From contig NC_015945.1 in assembly GCF_000224085.1 (NCBI RefSeq), forward strand, positions 3,092,501 through 3,156,500: a stretch of DNA of 64,000 bases, in the 5' to 3' direction. The stretch is from Allomuricauda ruestringensis DSM 13258. Lineage in GTDB: Bacteria > Bacteroidota > Bacteroidia > Flavobacteriales > Flavobacteriaceae. Made by a program: the position numbers and the translations under genes. The notes under the pieces are model-generated. The model worked only from the letters and a program-made list of their open reading frames with translations, did not search any database and was not told where the DNA came from. Shown in pieces: positions 9,409-17,325 of this stretch. Position 1 is the first letter of the stretch; every line of letters starts with the position of its first letter.

Positions 9409-9789
9409 TCAGGTGTTTTTATTGAAATATTCGATCTTCAACTGGAACATTTCAGCCATTTTTTCGGCCCTAAATTTAGCTTCCTCAGCTTTTTCTCCAT
9501 GAAAGTTTTCATCAACAGTCTCAAAAAATAATTGTTTCCACCGATTAAAATGCTCTTTGTTAACACGAAGCTTGGCATGAGGAGCAAAAGGGCTGCCTTG
9601 GTAGGTATGCTCCTGTAATAATACTGTTTGCCAAAAGCGATACATTTTCTCTAAATGGATAGGCCAATTGTCCTTTATGACAGCATTGAATATATCTGCC
9701 AATAAGGGGTCTTTTCGGACTTTTCCATAAAAGAGGTCTACCAATTGCTTTATCTCCTCCAAGCTTTGGATTTCCTTTTTTTGCACCAT
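9409..9789 (-). CDS. Group III truncated haemoglobin
   Basis: A 126-residue 2-over-2 globin. Group III features are visible: LFYGKVRKDPLLADIFN, the Trp-rich FWQTVLL segment, HAKLRVNKEHFNRWKQLFF containing the proximal-His region, and WPIHLEKM. A longer start at 9825 would add 12 residues and overlap the upstream gene, so ATG 9789 is preferred. Group III globins bind O2 and NO and in Campylobacter (Ctb) respond to nitrosative stress. It is the last gene of a minus-strand set with rrf2, ric and a small membrane protein, which supports an NO-handling role. Confidence 0.9.
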   Translation of the reverse strand: MVQKKEIQSLEEIKQLVDLFYGKVRKDPLLADIFNAVIKDNWPIHLEKMYRFWQTVLLQEHTYQGSPFAPHAKLRVNKEHFNRWKQLFFETVDENFHGEKAEEAKFRAEKMAEMFQLKIEYFNKNT

Positions 9790-9808
9790 TTTTATAGATT
9801 CTCCAATA

Positions 9809-10156
9809 TTATATGATATGGGCAATAATAATTAAAGTACTAAAGACAACACTTAAAATCAACAGATTAAATGTGACCACGGGTTTTAGTTGGGCCAATA
9901 CAGCCCCATTGAATGCCATACAGAAAATGGTAACGAAAAAGAGCAGTATCATTTTTAAGACCATATCCATTTCCCCCATCAATAGTGCCATGGCCGCAGC
10001 AGAACCGAGGCAGCTTTGTGCTATAATGGCGATGGTAGAATAACCAAGTTGCCTTTTTTTGAACTCATCGAACATGAGTCCGTAAATGTTTTTTGATCCA
10101 TTTGTTTTATGTCCAGATTTAGAATGGGTCATGTGTATTGTTGTTGAATTTTCCAT
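9809..10156 (-). CDS. Small three-helix membrane protein of unknown function
   Basis: 115 residues: a polar N-terminus rich in His, Lys and Ser (residues 1-35) followed by three hydrophobic segments (~40-62, ~66-84, ~91-113). I recognise no catalytic motif. It lies between ric and the truncated haemoglobin gene with short spacers, so it probably belongs to the same NO-response unit. It could be an accessory of respiratory or NO-related membrane complexes; that is inference from context only. Confidence 0.7.
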   Translation of the reverse strand: MENSTTIHMTHSKSGHKTNGSKNIYGLMFDEFKKRQLGYSTIAIIAQSCLGSAAAMALLMGEMDMVLKMILLFFVTIFCMAFNGAVLAQLKPVVTFNLLILSVVFSTLIIIAHII

Positions 10157-10231
10157 TATTCTTTATGATGTTTACGAGATACTTTATTAAAGGGCACTGT
10201 ATATTAAATGGGTGTGCCTCCAATATTAAAA

Positions 10232-10960
10232 TCAGTTGCTTAATACGTTGTTTTCCAAAATTTCAGCCTTGGGGAAGAGGATGTTGTTCTCCAAATGAAT
10301 GTGGCGGTGGAGGTCTTCTTCAAATTCCTGTAAAAGTGAAAAAGCTACCCGATAGGTGTTGCATGCATCTGCCGGAGGCGTATAATCATGGCTCAATTCA
10401 GCAATTTTTCGGAAACGCTCACCTTCATTGTCGTGTTCTTCCATCATCATTTTGATAGGGTTTTTAACGGTTCCAAAATGCGGCTGTTCAAAAGATGCCC
10501 CATTTGTAGGGCCACTCACCATTTTACGTATCCAAGGAAAGAGTACCAGTTCTTCTTTTTTCATGTGCATGGCCAGTTCACCCGCAGACGCATTGAAATG
10601 TTCAAAAATATCGAGCAATTCAGGATGACGCTCTCCGTGTACCTTGCAAAGCTTGTTCAGGTATTGTTTTAGAATTGGAATTTGTTGCTCCACATACCGA
10701 TGGTGTTTTTTTTCAATATAGTCGGCCAAAAGATCTAAAGGCCAGGTTTTAAAATCGGGTTGGTCACTTTGGACTTGATTTTGTACTGCATCGAGCTCTT
10801 GAACCAAACTGTTCAAATCCAGGCCTTTTTTCTCCGCAACCTCTTGGAGCGTGCGGTTGCCCTTACAGCAGAAGTCTATTTTGTGGTTTTTAAATATCTG
10901 GGCTGTTCGGTAATCCTCTGCTACCATTTGCCCTATTGTTTTATCCAAGGTATCGTTCAT
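10232..10960 (-). CDS. ric: Iron-sulfur cluster repair di-iron protein
   Basis: RIC (YtfE/ScdA) restores Fe-S clusters damaged by nitric oxide or oxidants. The 242-residue protein has the ScdA_N domain (residues 1-65, with the paired Cys motif DFCCKGNRTLQEVAE) and a hemerythrin-like four-helix domain supplying the di-iron ligands: KKHHRYVEQQ, VHGERHPEL, HMKKEELVLFPW, MMEEHDNEGERF and HRHIHLENNILFP. The length is typical. A perfect palindrome GGACA-N4-TGTCC lies 32-45 bases upstream of its ATG and recurs before the neighbouring rrf2 gene, suggesting NO-responsive control. Confidence 0.95.
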   Translation of the reverse strand: MNDTLDKTIGQMVAEDYRTAQIFKNHKIDFCCKGNRTLQEVAEKKGLDLNSLVQELDAVQNQVQSDQPDFKTWPLDLLADYIEKKHHRYVEQQIPILKQYLNKLCKVHGERHPELLDIFEHFNASAGELAMHMKKEELVLFPWIRKMVSGPTNGASFEQPHFGTVKNPIKMMMEEHDNEGERFRKIAELSHDYTPPADACNTYRVAFSLLQEFEEDLHRHIHLENNILFPKAEILENNVLSN

Positions 10961-10991
10961 AATAATTGATTTATAGGTTTATATATTAATC

Positions 10992-11005
10992 GGACAAAAA
11001 TGTCC
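10992..11005. promoter_or_regulatory. Rrf2/NsrR-like operator upstream of ric
   Basis: GGACA-AAAA-TGTCC, a perfect inverted repeat inside a longer conserved block (CGGACAAAAATGTCCTTTA) also found at 11507-11520. It lies 32-45 bases upstream of the ric start codon. Assignment to the adjacent Rrf2 regulator is inferred from the autoregulatory position of the second copy. Confidence 0.7.
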
Positions 11006-11024
11006 TTTATTTGTTCAAATTTTT

Positions 11025-11462
11025 TTATCGTTTCAAATAGGTCAACCCAACCTCCAAGCCCGTGGCCAGTTCATATAAATTGGTACTTTTCAGCATCTTG
11101 CTTAAATCGGTACGGATATCAACAAATTTGTCGTGCAGGGGGCAGGGCTTTTGAGCATTGCACTCCTTGAGTCCCAGACCACAGCCCACATAAATCTTGT
11201 CACCATCAATGGCTTTGACAATCATGTTCAATTTTACCGTATCCATATCTTTCCGAGCAATTTCAAACCCACCAGTGGGCCCTTTAACGGAGTGGATGAT
11301 GTCGTTCCTAGAGAGTAGTTGCAAAATCTTGGCCGTAAAAGCTATGGGCGAATCTATTTCCTCAGCAATTTCATTTACACTGACACGTCTTCCATCCAAG
11401 GATTGCAGGGCAATATAAACCGCTGACCGGATACCATATTCACAGGCTTTTGAAAACATCAT
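11025..11462 (-). CDS. Rrf2 family Fe-S transcriptional regulator, NsrR-like
   Basis: A 145-residue winged-helix regulator. The HTH lies at ~1-60 (CEYGIRSAVYIALQS, then VSVNEIAEEIDSPIAFTAKI), followed by the wing SVKGPTGGFEIA. Three Cys in the pattern C-x6-C-x5-C-x2-H near residues 94-110 form an iron-sulfur site as in NsrR and IscR. It is placed directly upstream of ric and next to nos genes, so NO sensing is the best inference; IscR-like Fe-S sensing is the alternative. A palindromic operator covers its own -33 region (11507-11520), implying autorepression. Confidence 0.88.
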   Translation of the reverse strand: MMFSKACEYGIRSAVYIALQSLDGRRVSVNEIAEEIDSPIAFTAKILQLLSRNDIIHSVKGPTGGFEIARKDMDTVKLNMIVKAIDGDKIYVGCGLGLKECNAQKPCPLHDKFVDIRTDLSKMLKSTNLYELATGLEVGLTYLKR

Positions 11463-11480
11463 AGGGAACTTTTACAGGTA

Positions 11481-11520
11481 CAAAGATAAGATTAAAAATT
11501 TAATTCGGACAAAATTGTCC
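11481..11520 (-). promoter_or_regulatory. rrf2 promoter with overlapping Rrf2/NsrR-like operator
   Basis: Read on the minus strand, the -7 element TATCTTTG (11481-11488) matches TAnnTTTG exactly, and a TTG -33 element lies 21 bases upstream inside the palindrome GGACAA-AA-TTGTCC (11507-11520). Occupation of the palindrome would block RNA polymerase, the layout of an autorepressed gene. The expected start site is about 12 bases before the ATG at 11462. Confidence 0.72.
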
Positions 11521-11602
11521 TTTATTATTTTTGAAAAGATTTTTTGAAAGAAATTAAATATACCCCATTGTAGGGGAGGTCACATAGGTTCATGCAAAAA
11601 AC

Positions 11603-12805
11603 TTATTTAGGGGCTCGATTTTCTATGAGCATCATTGCAATCCCCAAAGGAATTAAAAGAGTGAGCAGTGCCAAGATTTCTAAATGTTCATTGAAGATGT
11701 TCCATTGCTGCCAAGCAGCCATACCCCTATAAAAAATAAGAGCTTCCGTAAGAAGAAACCCCAAAAAATACCATAAGTAAGATTTCTTCGAAATTCGAAA
11801 CAAGCTAAAATAATCCATAAATAGGAACAAGCCAATACTGATGATGCCCAAGAATGTCAAGTGCAAATAGCCAATGGTAAAATCAACATAATTAACCGCC
11901 ATGTTGGCAAAATAGGGAAGAGCGGTCAAAAGTTGCAATACTATTTTGATCAAACCCAAGATCACTATCGTTTTAAGAAACAAGTGATGCACTTTTGAGA
12001 AAGATAATTTTGTGATTTTATTTCTGAACATACCCCACAAAAGGACAAATGCGTAGAATTGTGCCACAGCTCCCAGACCTGCCAACACATAAAACCAAAA
12101 GGAAGGTTTTGTCCAGAGCGTGGACAAGAAAAAGGTGAGCACAACCCCCAGATTTAGGCTTATAAAAAAGCGAGCGAAGGTTTTTGAGGAAATTTCAAGA
12201 CCGCGCTGTTCCCAAACATAAATGAAAACCCCTACCAAGGCCAATATCATCCAGCCATTGTATTGAAAATGGAGGTAAAAATATATCGCCAGTCGGTACC
12301 AAATGGATTGTGCACCCAAGGTATTCATGATTGCTCCCAAGGCCCAAGGTCCCAAACTGGAGATTACCATGTAGATCAGGGCCGCTTTTGCACATTGCAA
12401 TCCTTTGCTGTGCCTGTATTTTGGGTTGATGTTTTTCCAGAAATGGTAAACGTAGACATACGATACAATCAGGAACAGCGTAGAAAAAATAATGGAAAAC
12501 AGCGCATACCCTTGAAAAGGAAAGGTAACTAACATACCCATCAAGGTGGCTTGCGTACACCAAAATATACGTTTGTACCTTCTACTGGACGCATCCTTAT
12601 CCACAAAAAAATAATGCAGTAAGGTGGTCAAGGCCACATATACCCAACCCAAGAGGGCTATGTGCGAATGGGCATGGACAACAAACCTGTAGTTAAAATC
12701 AAAGGCGAAAATAGGGTAGGAGCGCAACAGCAAACCCAATAGGGCCGCCACAAGAAAGTAAATCACTGCAATTTGGATATGCAATTGATACGACTTATGC
12801 TTCAC
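11603..12805 (-). CDS. Polytopic membrane protein, haem-copper oxidase subunit I-like, end of nos operon
   Basis: 400 residues with about twelve hydrophobic segments. Histidines sit in membrane segments as in oxidase subunit I relatives: H44, H46 and H48 in VVHAHSHIALLGW, then FYLHFQYNGWM near residue 185 and GYLHLTFLG near 315. I do not see a complete Cu-B ligand set, so enzymatic oxygen or NO reduction is doubtful. It is the last of ten same-strand genes that include nosZ, nosL, nosD, nosF and nosY. A haem-containing electron-transfer or NO-related accessory is possible. The family is seen in Bacteroidota genomes but I know no proven function. Confidence 0.72.
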   Translation of the reverse strand: MKHKSYQLHIQIAVIYFLVAALLGLLLRSYPIFAFDFNYRFVVHAHSHIALLGWVYVALTTLLHYFFVDKDASSRRYKRIFWCTQATLMGMLVTFPFQGYALFSIIFSTLFLIVSYVYVYHFWKNINPKYRHSKGLQCAKAALIYMVISSLGPWALGAIMNTLGAQSIWYRLAIYFYLHFQYNGWMILALVGVFIYVWEQRGLEISSKTFARFFISLNLGVVLTFFLSTLWTKPSFWFYVLAGLGAVAQFYAFVLLWGMFRNKITKLSFSKVHHLFLKTIVILGLIKIVLQLLTALPYFANMAVNYVDFTIGYLHLTFLGIISIGLFLFMDYFSLFRISKKSYLWYFLGFLLTEALIFYRGMAAWQQWNIFNEHLEILALLTLLIPLGIAMMLIENRAPK

Positions 12806-12834
12806 CGTGAGTTGTTTATTGTTTTCAATCTACC

Positions 12835-13617
12835 TTAAAAATCCTTTTTTCCAGCTTTATAGCGTAAGCCCAAGATAGGCAGAATGGTCCATAATAAAAG
12901 AATTGCTATGGAAATCAGAAAACCTAGGTCGGTCCCAAAAAACTTTTTGAAAATGGCACCGGTATACCCTAATAGTGCTGAAATATCCAACTTGAGCAGT
13001 ATCAAAATTCTAGAAAGATCTATTGGATTTAGCGCAGTAGCCACCATGGAATAAGTATCCAAGGGATATTCTTCAAACAGAATCAGGGACATCAGGAACA
13101 GTCCGTCATAAACCACGGCCAAGAATAGCCAGAGCAGTACGGCGTAGCCAAATCCCTTTATCTTGTTTTCGTTGGAAATGGCAATCACAAAGGAAAGCCC
13201 CACAAAAATAAAGGTGAGAAAGGCCCCGGTGACCAGTAAAAGGGAAAAATCAAAAATAGCATTGCTTCGCAAAAGCCCATACAGCACAAATGGAATCCCC
13301 AGCCCTAACACCAGACTCAGCGTCAATGAACCTGCCACACCAAAATACTGCCCCATAAAAATGGAACTCCGTTTTATGGGCTGCGCCAATAAAAGTTCAG
13401 TAAATTCTCGGGAATTGTAGTAGTACATCACTCCAAAAATGGTTCCTATCAAAGGAATTAGGACAATAATCACGTTCATTAGGGTGATCACGGCCTTGGA
13501 GACATCGTTGTTCAAGAACAACAAAACAAACCCAAGGGCGAGGTAAAACAAAAAATACACGTAGCTCCAACGGCTACGTATCAAATCGTAAAAACTGTAT
13601 TTTAATATTTTAAGCAT
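12835..13617 (-). CDS. nosY: ABC transporter permease NosY
   Basis: Membrane subunit of the NosDFY transporter needed for maturation of the CuZ centre of N2O reductase. 260 residues with six hydrophobic segments; the cytoplasmic stretch FGVMYYYNSREFTELLLAQP after TM2 is typical of NosY/ABC-2 permeases. Its start overlaps the end of nosF by 8 bases, indicating translational coupling. Established role: with NosF and NosD it delivers a copper or sulfur species to the periplasm. Confidence 0.9.
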   Translation of the reverse strand: MLKILKYSFYDLIRSRWSYVYFLFYLALGFVLLFLNNDVSKAVITLMNVIIVLIPLIGTIFGVMYYYNSREFTELLLAQPIKRSSIFMGQYFGVAGSLTLSLVLGLGIPFVLYGLLRSNAIFDFSLLLVTGAFLTFIFVGLSFVIAISNENKIKGFGYAVLLWLFLAVVYDGLFLMSLILFEEYPLDTYSMVATALNPIDLSRILILLKLDISALLGYTGAIFKKFFGTDLGFLISIAILLLWTILPILGLRYKAGKKDF

Positions 13618-14323
13618 GGCTATCGGTGGTTGTTATGGCCGCAATGGCATGTTCAAAATTGGTTTGTTTGGTCTGTTCCAAGAGTTCCTGGATACTTCCC
13701 TTGAAATAAATCTCACCTTCCAGTAGGTATAGGATTTCATCGGCCATTTCTTCCACAAACTGCATAATGTGCGAAGTGATTAAAATAGTTTTGCCTTGGG
13801 CCTTTTCTTTTTGAATCAATTCTTTTAAACGAATCAATGCTTTGGGATCTAAACCTGTGGTGGGTTCATCCAAAATAATCAGGGGACTGTCAAACATAAA
13901 GGTCAATACAATGTTCACCTTTTGCTTGGTACCCCCAGATAAGGTGGATAGTTTTTTGTTTAGAAAAGGTTCCAAACCAAAGAGCTCGATAAGCTCTGCT
14001 TCGGAACTTGGGCTGTTTCTTAGATCTTTGATCATATTAATCAATTCCTTGACCTTGATATTCGGAGGAAAATTGGCAATCTGGGGCAGGTAGTCGATTT
14101 TTTTGCGGTACTTCCATCCTTTTTTAATGGATTGTTCCAACACGGATATTTCTCCTTTATCGGGAATTACCATACCCAGAATACTCTTGATCAAGGTGGT
14201 TTTTCCCGATCCATTGGGACCAAGGATGGCATAAATGCGGCCTTCGTCAATGGACAGGTCTATTCCTTTCAACACTTGGTTTTTGCCAAATCGCTTATGA
14301 AGGTTGTTTATTGCAATGGTCAT
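13610..14323 (-). CDS. nosF: ABC transporter ATP-binding protein NosF
   Basis: Cytoplasmic ATPase subunit of the NosDFY complex. Walker A GPNGSGKTTLIKSILG (~residues 34-49), signature LSGGTKQKVNIVL, Walker B PLIILDEPTTGLDP and the H-loop ILITSHIMQFVEEMAD are all intact over 237 residues. It overlaps nosD by 4 bases (ATGA type) and nosY by 8 bases, so the three are translationally coupled. Assignment rests on family plus position. Confidence 0.92.
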   Translation of the reverse strand: MTIAINNLHKRFGKNQVLKGIDLSIDEGRIYAILGPNGSGKTTLIKSILGMVIPDKGEISVLEQSIKKGWKYRKKIDYLPQIANFPPNIKVKELINMIKDLRNSPSSEAELIELFGLEPFLNKKLSTLSGGTKQKVNIVLTFMFDSPLIILDEPTTGLDPKALIRLKELIQKEKAQGKTILITSHIMQFVEEMADEILYLLEGEIYFKGSIQELLEQTKQTNFEHAIAAITTTDSHA

Positions 14324-15570
14324 GGTCGTATTTTCATTAAAGGTTGGGCATCTTTTAAATTATCGGGCGTAAAAACGGGGGATACCCGTTCGGAAAAATC
14401 AATAATATCCATGAACAAGCTCCGTAAAAGCACAATGGTCTCGGGAGTACGGTTCACCACGTAGGAAAACAACTTGACAGGACGATAGGGAACATCCCCA
14501 ATGCCATCTTTGTCCAGGTCATAACCCGTGTAGCTGCTCCAGAAATTACCCTCGAACACATTATCGTTCAGTTTGCTGTTGTAGGAGATATCAAAAGAGT
14601 TGTATAAAAAATTATTGCCTTTAAAACTATTGGTATAGCAGGCTCCGACCACTCGTATGGCCCAGCCATTGCTTATAAAGTCATTATCGGCGTACTTGAT
14701 GCGGTTAGAGCCCTCGATATTGATGCCGATGGTATTTTCCTCGAAGGTATTCCCCACAATCTCAGCATCAGTAATCTCTTTCAATAGCATGCCGTAGGCC
14801 GCTGTGCCCCAATTCTTGCGAAAAGTGTTGTTTTTCATGGTGATGAACTTGGAGAACATCACGGCAACCCCGGCACCGTTGTTTTCGAACGTGTTGCGGG
14901 TATACACATCATGGTTGGAAAACATAAAATGTAGCCCATAGCGGAGATTGTCCATGCTCACATTATCGGAGATGGTTATTCGGTCGGAAAATTCCAGATA
15001 GATACCATCCCGAGTACCCTGGACATGGTTTTTGGCCACTTCTACGTCCGAAGAGTACCAAAGTTGAATGCCATTGCCCGAGTTATATTCGTCGACAGCT
15101 TCGCCAATAATCCTATTGTGAAAGACCTTGCCGTGTGATGATTTTTCCAAATAGATACCAAAGAACAATTGCTCCAATACCATATTCTGGATGAGAAAAT
15201 TTTTGCTTTGCACCACCCGTATGGCCGCATTGTCCTTGGTGTAGCTAACCCCTACATTGATGATGAACAGTCCATCCAGCGTAACATCATCCGATGTGAT
15301 CCTAAAAATTTCTCCCTTTTTTTCGCCATCAACAATGGGATAATCAATCCCTTTGATGACCAAGGGTTTGTCCACCAATATCTCAAACTCCTTGTACGTA
15401 CCTTTTTCGATCAACAGGGTGTCGTGGGGAGCAGCACGTAAAATTGTTTCCTTGATGGAACTGTTTTCGCAGGTACTACAAACGGTCCAGGTGTTTGCCA
15501 AACCTATTTGAAAGCCCATCAAAAAAGCAAATCCCAGAATACGTTTTATATGTTGTACATCTAATTTCAT
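14320..15570 (-). CDS. nosD: Periplasmic copper-maturation protein NosD
   Basis: Right-handed parallel beta-helix protein that works with NosFY to assemble the CuZ site of N2O reductase. Many CASH/NosD repeats are visible (for example ITISDNVSMDNLRYGLHF and TRNTFENNGAGVAVMF). The ATG at 15570 is preferred because it opens a signal peptide (MKLDVQHIKRILGFAFLMGF, cleaved near GLANTW); an in-frame ATG 18 bases earlier gives an atypical N-terminus. A C-TVCSTCEN segment right after the signal peptide could bind metal. Product of about 416 residues. Confidence 0.93.
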   Translation of the reverse strand: MKLDVQHIKRILGFAFLMGFQIGLANTWTVCSTCENSSIKETILRAAPHDTLLIEKGTYKEFEILVDKPLVIKGIDYPIVDGEKKGEIFRITSDDVTLDGLFIINVGVSYTKDNAAIRVVQSKNFLIQNMVLEQLFFGIYLEKSSHGKVFHNRIIGEAVDEYNSGNGIQLWYSSDVEVAKNHVQGTRDGIYLEFSDRITISDNVSMDNLRYGLHFMFSNHDVYTRNTFENNGAGVAVMFSKFITMKNNTFRKNWGTAAYGMLLKEITDAEIVGNTFEENTIGINIEGSNRIKYADNDFISNGWAIRVVGACYTNSFKGNNFLYNSFDISYNSKLNDNVFEGNFWSSYTGYDLDKDGIGDVPYRPVKLFSYVVNRTPETIVLLRSLFMDIIDFSERVSPVFTPDNLKDAQPLMKIRP

Positions 15571-15673
15571 ACTATAACCTTCGTGCACTAAATTCTACCA
15601 ACCTAAACCAGAACAAAACAATGGCGGCTCGTTGATATGCCATACCAAGAGCCTAGTTTCCATTTTATCCGAT

Positions 15674-16147
15674 TTATGTAAAATCCCTTACTGACTTTCC
15701 TGTTATTTTGGATACTGCAATACGGTATACCACGGGCATTTCCGCTTCTTGCAATTTTCCGGAAAAGTGACTTAAAAAATGGGGACGTTCAGCATTTTCA
15801 TGGTCTATGGTTCGCTGTACGCCTTCCGCAAAACGTTTTAAACATAATTTGGCACAATCTCCAGTAAGCTCTTGAAAAGTACCATGTACTTGTACCGATT
15901 GCCAATTACGAAACGATTTGATACTATCCACTTGAAAAGAAACTGTATTGCATTTTCTGAGGGCATTTATCCGATGCCCGTTGGATGCAAAACACAAAAT
16001 ACTCTTTTCATCCTGGTCAAAAAAATAAGTTGATGGTACTACATGGGGTTCATTGTTGGCAATGTAGGCCAGGTGTCCCACATAATTGTCTGTTAAAAGT
16101 CCGGTGCATTTTACTAGTTCCAAATCTGCGATTGTACTCATGCTCAA
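15674..16147 (-). CDS. Pyridoxamine 5'-phosphate oxidase-like flavin split-barrel protein in the nos operon
   Basis: 157 residues of the PNPOx-like split-barrel fold: GLLTDNYVGHLAYIANNEP, then VVPSTYFFDQDEKSILCFAS, then ALRKCNTVSFQVD. Such proteins bind FMN, F420 or haem and are diverse in function. The gene starts inside the last 4 bases of nosL, so it is translationally coupled to it, and 103 bases separate it from nosD. A flavin reductase, haem-binding or NO-related accessory role is conceivable; the sequence does not decide. Not a usual nos-operon member in proteobacteria. Confidence 0.8.
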   Translation of the reverse strand: MSMSTIADLELVKCTGLLTDNYVGHLAYIANNEPHVVPSTYFFDQDEKSILCFASNGHRINALRKCNTVSFQVDSIKSFRNWQSVQVHGTFQELTGDCAKLCLKRFAEGVQRTIDHENAERPHFLSHFSGKLQEAEMPVVYRIAVSKITGKSVRDFT

Positions 16148-16584
16148 AGTTTAAATTGGTTTTTAATTTCCACCCATGTAAAAAGTTTGCCACCTTGGTT
16201 GGTCATAGTTTCCTTAGCAGCTTTTTCATTCTTAAAGGCACTCAGATATTCACCCATGGGACTAGGAATATTCTCACTGATCAAATAGGTGGCAGCTGTG
16301 GCATCTACCAAGGTTCCGGGTTGGTCAAAATCATTGACCAAGAAAAGGGCCATGGCGGATTCATCTTCCTCCTTTAATTGGTTCATCATGCATTCAACGG
16401 CATCAAAATTAAAGACCTTGCCTTTTTTGGTCACCAATTGCGCGGCATGTTGTTTGTCCACAATGGTCATGCTGCAATAATGACAGCCCACATGCCCATA
16501 ATCAATGGGTTTTGGACTTACGGTACAACCGGTGCTAAAGCCAAAGATTGCAAGCAATAATATAATGGATGATTTCATAATCAA
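16144..16584 (-). CDS. nosL: Copper chaperone lipoprotein NosL
   Basis: 146-residue outer-periplasmic lipoprotein that supplies Cu(I) for N2O reductase. Lipobox FSTGC at residues ~16-20. Copper-site signature GCHYCSMTI and the downstream FNFDAVECMMNQL match NosL, with the conserved Cys-Met set. It overlaps the upstream membrane-protein gene by 4 bases and the downstream flavin-protein gene by 4 bases, so the three are coupled within the nos operon. Confidence 0.95.
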   Translation of the reverse strand: MIMKSSIILLLAIFGFSTGCTVSPKPIDYGHVGCHYCSMTIVDKQHAAQLVTKKGKVFNFDAVECMMNQLKEEDESAMALFLVNDFDQPGTLVDATAATYLISENIPSPMGEYLSAFKNEKAAKETMTNQGGKLFTWVEIKNQFKL

Positions 16585-17201
16585 TTTTTTACTGGTTTTT
16601 TACTGGTTTTCCACCCCAAAAATCCCGCGATCAAGGTAAGCATCATACCTACAAACATAAGCCATCCTCCGGTGGCCGGCATAGAGGTAACATCAAAGTT
16701 GAGCATCTTTACATGACCCAATAATGGGGGTTTATAAGTCATGGGCGTACCATCGGGATTGGTCAATTTCATGATCGCATTGGGGTCAAGATCGGTGCCA
16801 TAATCAACCAACCATTGATTGAAATCGTACATGCCCAATACGCCAAGGATGGACATCAATAGGAACCAACCAATAAACCACTTGTAACTTACTTTGTTCA
16901 AGTACCCTAGAATACCGATCAATACACCCAAGGCCACCATAATGCCGATAACCATGGGAAAAGTGCTGAATTCCCACATATCCTCTGGTTTGGGCAATGT
17001 CTGCATGCCAATATAGTGATTTAGGCCATCGATGTTCTGGATATCAAATTCATTGACCCCTTGCAAGCCACTGATATGGATGTTCATCCCCAATGGATCG
17101 GGGTACTGTGGTGCCCCCAATATAATGTACCAGAGGGGAAAGATGTAGAGACCCAATAAAAGCAGCGGGCCAACGATCATTAAAATACTAGCCTTTTTCA
17201 T
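16581..17201 (-). CDS. Conserved membrane protein between nosZ and nosL
   Basis: 206 residues with four or five hydrophobic segments: an N-terminal one (~5-28), two in ~80-125 and one near the C-terminus (~175-197), with two periplasmic loops. The first loop holds GLQGVNEFDIQNIDGLNHYIGM, including the HYIGM that recurs in nos-linked membrane proteins of Bacteroidota. No catalytic or haem motif is recognised. The position directly after nosZ and before nosL suggests electron delivery to, or copper loading of, N2O reductase. This is inference from context. Confidence 0.75.
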   Translation of the reverse strand: MKKASILMIVGPLLLLGLYIFPLWYIILGAPQYPDPLGMNIHISGLQGVNEFDIQNIDGLNHYIGMQTLPKPEDMWEFSTFPMVIGIMVALGVLIGILGYLNKVSYKWFIGWFLLMSILGVLGMYDFNQWLVDYGTDLDPNAIMKLTNPDGTPMTYKPPLLGHVKMLNFDVTSMPATGGWLMFVGMMLTLIAGFLGWKTSKKPVKN

Positions 17202-17269
17202 TTTTTATGATTTAAAAGTTACAAATTGAGCGTGGTTTTTGGAGGGTTGATGCTGTTCCAATTTGTAAT

Positions 17270-17303
17270 AAAAGCGGGCAGGTCGTGGAGACAGCCCGCT
17301 TTT
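17270..17303 (-). terminator. GC-rich hairpin after nosZ
   Basis: AAAAGCGGGC (17270-17279) pairs perfectly with GCCCGCTTTT (17294-17303) across a 14-base loop, in the 124-base gap between nosZ and the next operon gene. On the minus strand the stem is followed by a short T-rich tail. It may be a partial terminator or an mRNA 3'-end stabiliser that keeps nosZ transcript above that of the maturation genes. Confidence 0.6.
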
Positions 17304-17325
17304 TTCAATGGTGACTCAATCCGAA

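Noticed and set aside
11603..12805. Calling the 400-residue membrane protein a nitric oxide reductase
   Set aside because: Some His motifs resemble oxidase subunit I but the full metal-ligand set is not seen and no NorC-type partner is present.
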